Source of the DNA: Desulfuromonas versatilis
GTDB lineage: Bacteria > Desulfobacterota > Desulfuromonadia > Desulfuromonadales > NIT-T3
Assembly: GCF_019704135.1 (NCBI RefSeq)
Contig: NZ_AP024355.1
Location: 2,722,001-2,786,000, forward strand
Direction of reading: 5' to 3'
DNA length: 64,000 nt
Positions within the stretch are counted from its first letter, which is position 1; every line of letters begins with the position of its first letter. Under the pieces are notes generated by a model. The model made no database searches and was not told where the DNA came from. It saw only the letters and a program-made list of their open reading frames with translations. A program made the position numbers and the translations under genes. Shown here one piece after another: positions 62,833 to 64,000 of this stretch.

Positions 62833-64000
62833 GGGCGATCCCCCTTCAATTGCTCCAGCAGCATGCGGGTCTTTTCATCCTCCGGTTTAAGTTCCAGCAC
62901 CCGTTCATAGATCCGCTGGGCTTTCCTGGTGAGGCCCAGCGCCTGGTAGACTTCCCCGAGATGCTGCAGGACCACCGGATCTTCCGGCAATTTTTCCACC
63001 GCCTGTTCCAGTTCGATGCGAGCCTCGCGGTAGCGCCCCAGGCGGTAATAGACCCAGCCGAGGGTGTCGCGGATGTGGGCCTCGGGCTTGAGTTCAAGAG
63101 CCTTTCTGGCCAGGGCGTAGGCCTCCTCCAGGTTCTCTCCGGCTTCGGCATAGCCGTAGGCCAGAAAGTTGAGCGCCTCGGCGTGTTCCGGATCCGCCGC
63201 GATGGCCAGGCGCATGGCCGTCATGGCTTCCGCGCGCCGCCCGCTCCCTTCCAGGATAATGCCACGGTGGTAGAGCAGGCCGCCGTTGTCGGGAAACCTC
63301 TGCAGGCCCTCCTCCAGCACGGCAAGGGCCGGGTCGGTTTGCCCGGCAGCCTCGTACAGGGACGCCAGGTACGAAAAGAGCTCAGGCCGATCCCCATCCC
63401 GGGCGATACGGGTGCGGATGGCGGCTATGGCCTCGTCGGTGCGCCCCAACTGGTGATAGAGAAATCCCAGGTGAGAAAGGGCGTCTGGATATAGGTCGGA
63501 CTCTTCCGAAACCGCCTGAAATGCCTCCAGAGCCCCTTCGTAGTCGCCCAGGCGCTCCAGCGCACTGCCAAGATAATAACGCGCCTGGGCCTGGGTCGGA
63601 TCGCTCGCCAGGATTTCGGTGAAGACTTCGGCAGCCGCCTCCCAGTTTTCCAACTCGAGGTAAATCAGGCCGATCTTGCGCCGGGCCTCCAGATCTTCGG
63701 GGGACAACTCGAGAATGGCTTCCAACTCCACCAGGGCCTGATCGAGACGATCCTCGACCACCAGCATCCGGGCGATGTGGTGGCGCATGCCAATATTCAA
63801 AGGGTCTTGCTCCAGTGCCTTTCTGTACACCACCAGGGCCTGGTCGATCCGGTCCTCTTTTTCCAGCAACTCTCCGAGTTCGAGGTAGGCGGTATCGAGA
63901 TCTGGCTGGCTCTCGAGAAGATCGCGATAGATCTGTTCGGCCAGACCGGTCAGGCCCATTTCCCTGTAGAGCCGGGCCAGGGTCAATTCAGCAGCGGTAT
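62829..64000 (-). CDS. TPR-repeat protein, N-terminus beyond right edge
   Basis: At least 390 residues, open to the window edge. About ten tetratricopeptide repeats in series (GLAEQIYRDLLESQPDLDTA, EALEAFQAVSEESDLYPDAL, EAMTAMRLAIAADPEHAEAL, EARIELEQAVEKLPEDPVVL). It is a scaffold, probably periplasmic or lipid-anchored if a signal lies upstream. Translationally coupled to the DUF4292 lipoprotein, a pairing that points to envelope assembly. Confidence 0.88.
   Translation of the reverse strand, partial: TAAELTLARLYREMGLTGLAEQIYRDLLESQPDLDTAYLELGELLEKEDRIDQALVVYRKALEQDPLNIGMRHHIARMLVVEDRLDQALVELEAILELSPEDLEARRKIGLIYLELENWEAAAEVFTEILASDPTQAQARYYLGSALERLGDYEGALEAFQAVSEESDLYPDALSHLGFLYHQLGRTDEAIAAIRTRIARDGDRPELFSYLASLYEAAGQTDPALAVLEEGLQRFPDNGGLLYHRGIILEGSGRRAEAMTAMRLAIAADPEHAEALNFLAYGYAEAGENLEEAYALARKALELKPEAHIRDTLGWVYYRLGRYREARIELEQAVEKLPEDPVVLQHLGEVYQALGLTRKAQRIYERVLELKPEDEKTRMLLEQLKGDRP

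Overview
The window reads as chromosomal DNA of a GC-rich, strictly respiratory or anaerobic Desulfuromonadales/Geobacter-type deltaproteobacterium. This is inferred from gene content: a class II (B12-dependent) ribonucleotide reductase, an FumA/B-type Fe-S fumarase, a NifS/NifU Fe-S cluster operon under an IscR-like Rrf2 regulator, two sigma-54 activators with several sigma-54-like promoters, GGDEF, PilZ and MshEN c-di-GMP proteins, and many REC-linked sensors. No rRNA, tRNA or CRISPR array was recognised. Nearly all genes have the same GC-rich codon use; the stretch around 24-27 kb is visibly more AT-rich and mosaic.

Layout. 1-3.6 kb (minus): end of a beta-helix lipoprotein, a small exported protein, an NtrC-type activator and a GAF-GGDEF cyclase. 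3.8-6.3 kb: nrdJ behind a promoter that carries two NrdR-box-like sites. 6.4-11.4 kb: REC-PilZ regulator, small exported proteins, a YcgN-type Cys-rich protein, a DsbC-like protein, a possible sigma-54-driven short RNA, and a UMF1-type transporter translationally coupled to a glycerophosphodiesterase. 11.4-17.9 kb (minus): a sulfur/tRNA operon cysE-iscR-nifS-nifU-mnmA-mtaB-rluA with an IscR-like operator over its promoter. 18-24 kb: hybrid kinase, ilvA, fumarase.

24-35 kb is the accessory part. An AraC regulator faces an exported alpha/beta hydrolase. Then come a transposase remnant and a deletion scar joining a broken alpha/beta hydrolase to the end of a cytochrome P460. A minus-strand cluster follows: AhpD-like, exported isochorismatase-like, DUF1348, exported YHS, MOSC-ferredoxin reductase fusion, membrane protein, Rid family. 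It faces a divergent sigma-54 activator with a Cys-rich GAF domain. The shared promoter region has two palindromes upstream of a sigma-54-like -24/-12 element, so the cluster looks like one inducible redox or detoxification unit. It is the best candidate here for an undescribed system.

35-40 kb holds housekeeping genes (mutM, thioesterase, wbuC, SEC-C protein) and a dppC-type permease. 40.2-59.1 kb is an exopolysaccharide block on the minus strand: OM barrel, Wza, Wzc kinase, PHP phosphatase, rfbBDAC, manC, manB, WecA-like transferase, ugd, galE, OmpA, and a stand-alone MshEN c-di-GMP effector. It supplies dTDP-rhamnose, GDP-mannose, UDP-glucuronate and UDP-galactose but has no further glycosyltransferase, flippase or polymerase. 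dppB and the peptide-binding lipoprotein lie on its far side (59.2-61.9 kb), so the block appears to split a peptide ABC transporter operon. The window ends in a DUF4292 lipoprotein coupled to a TPR protein that runs off the right edge.
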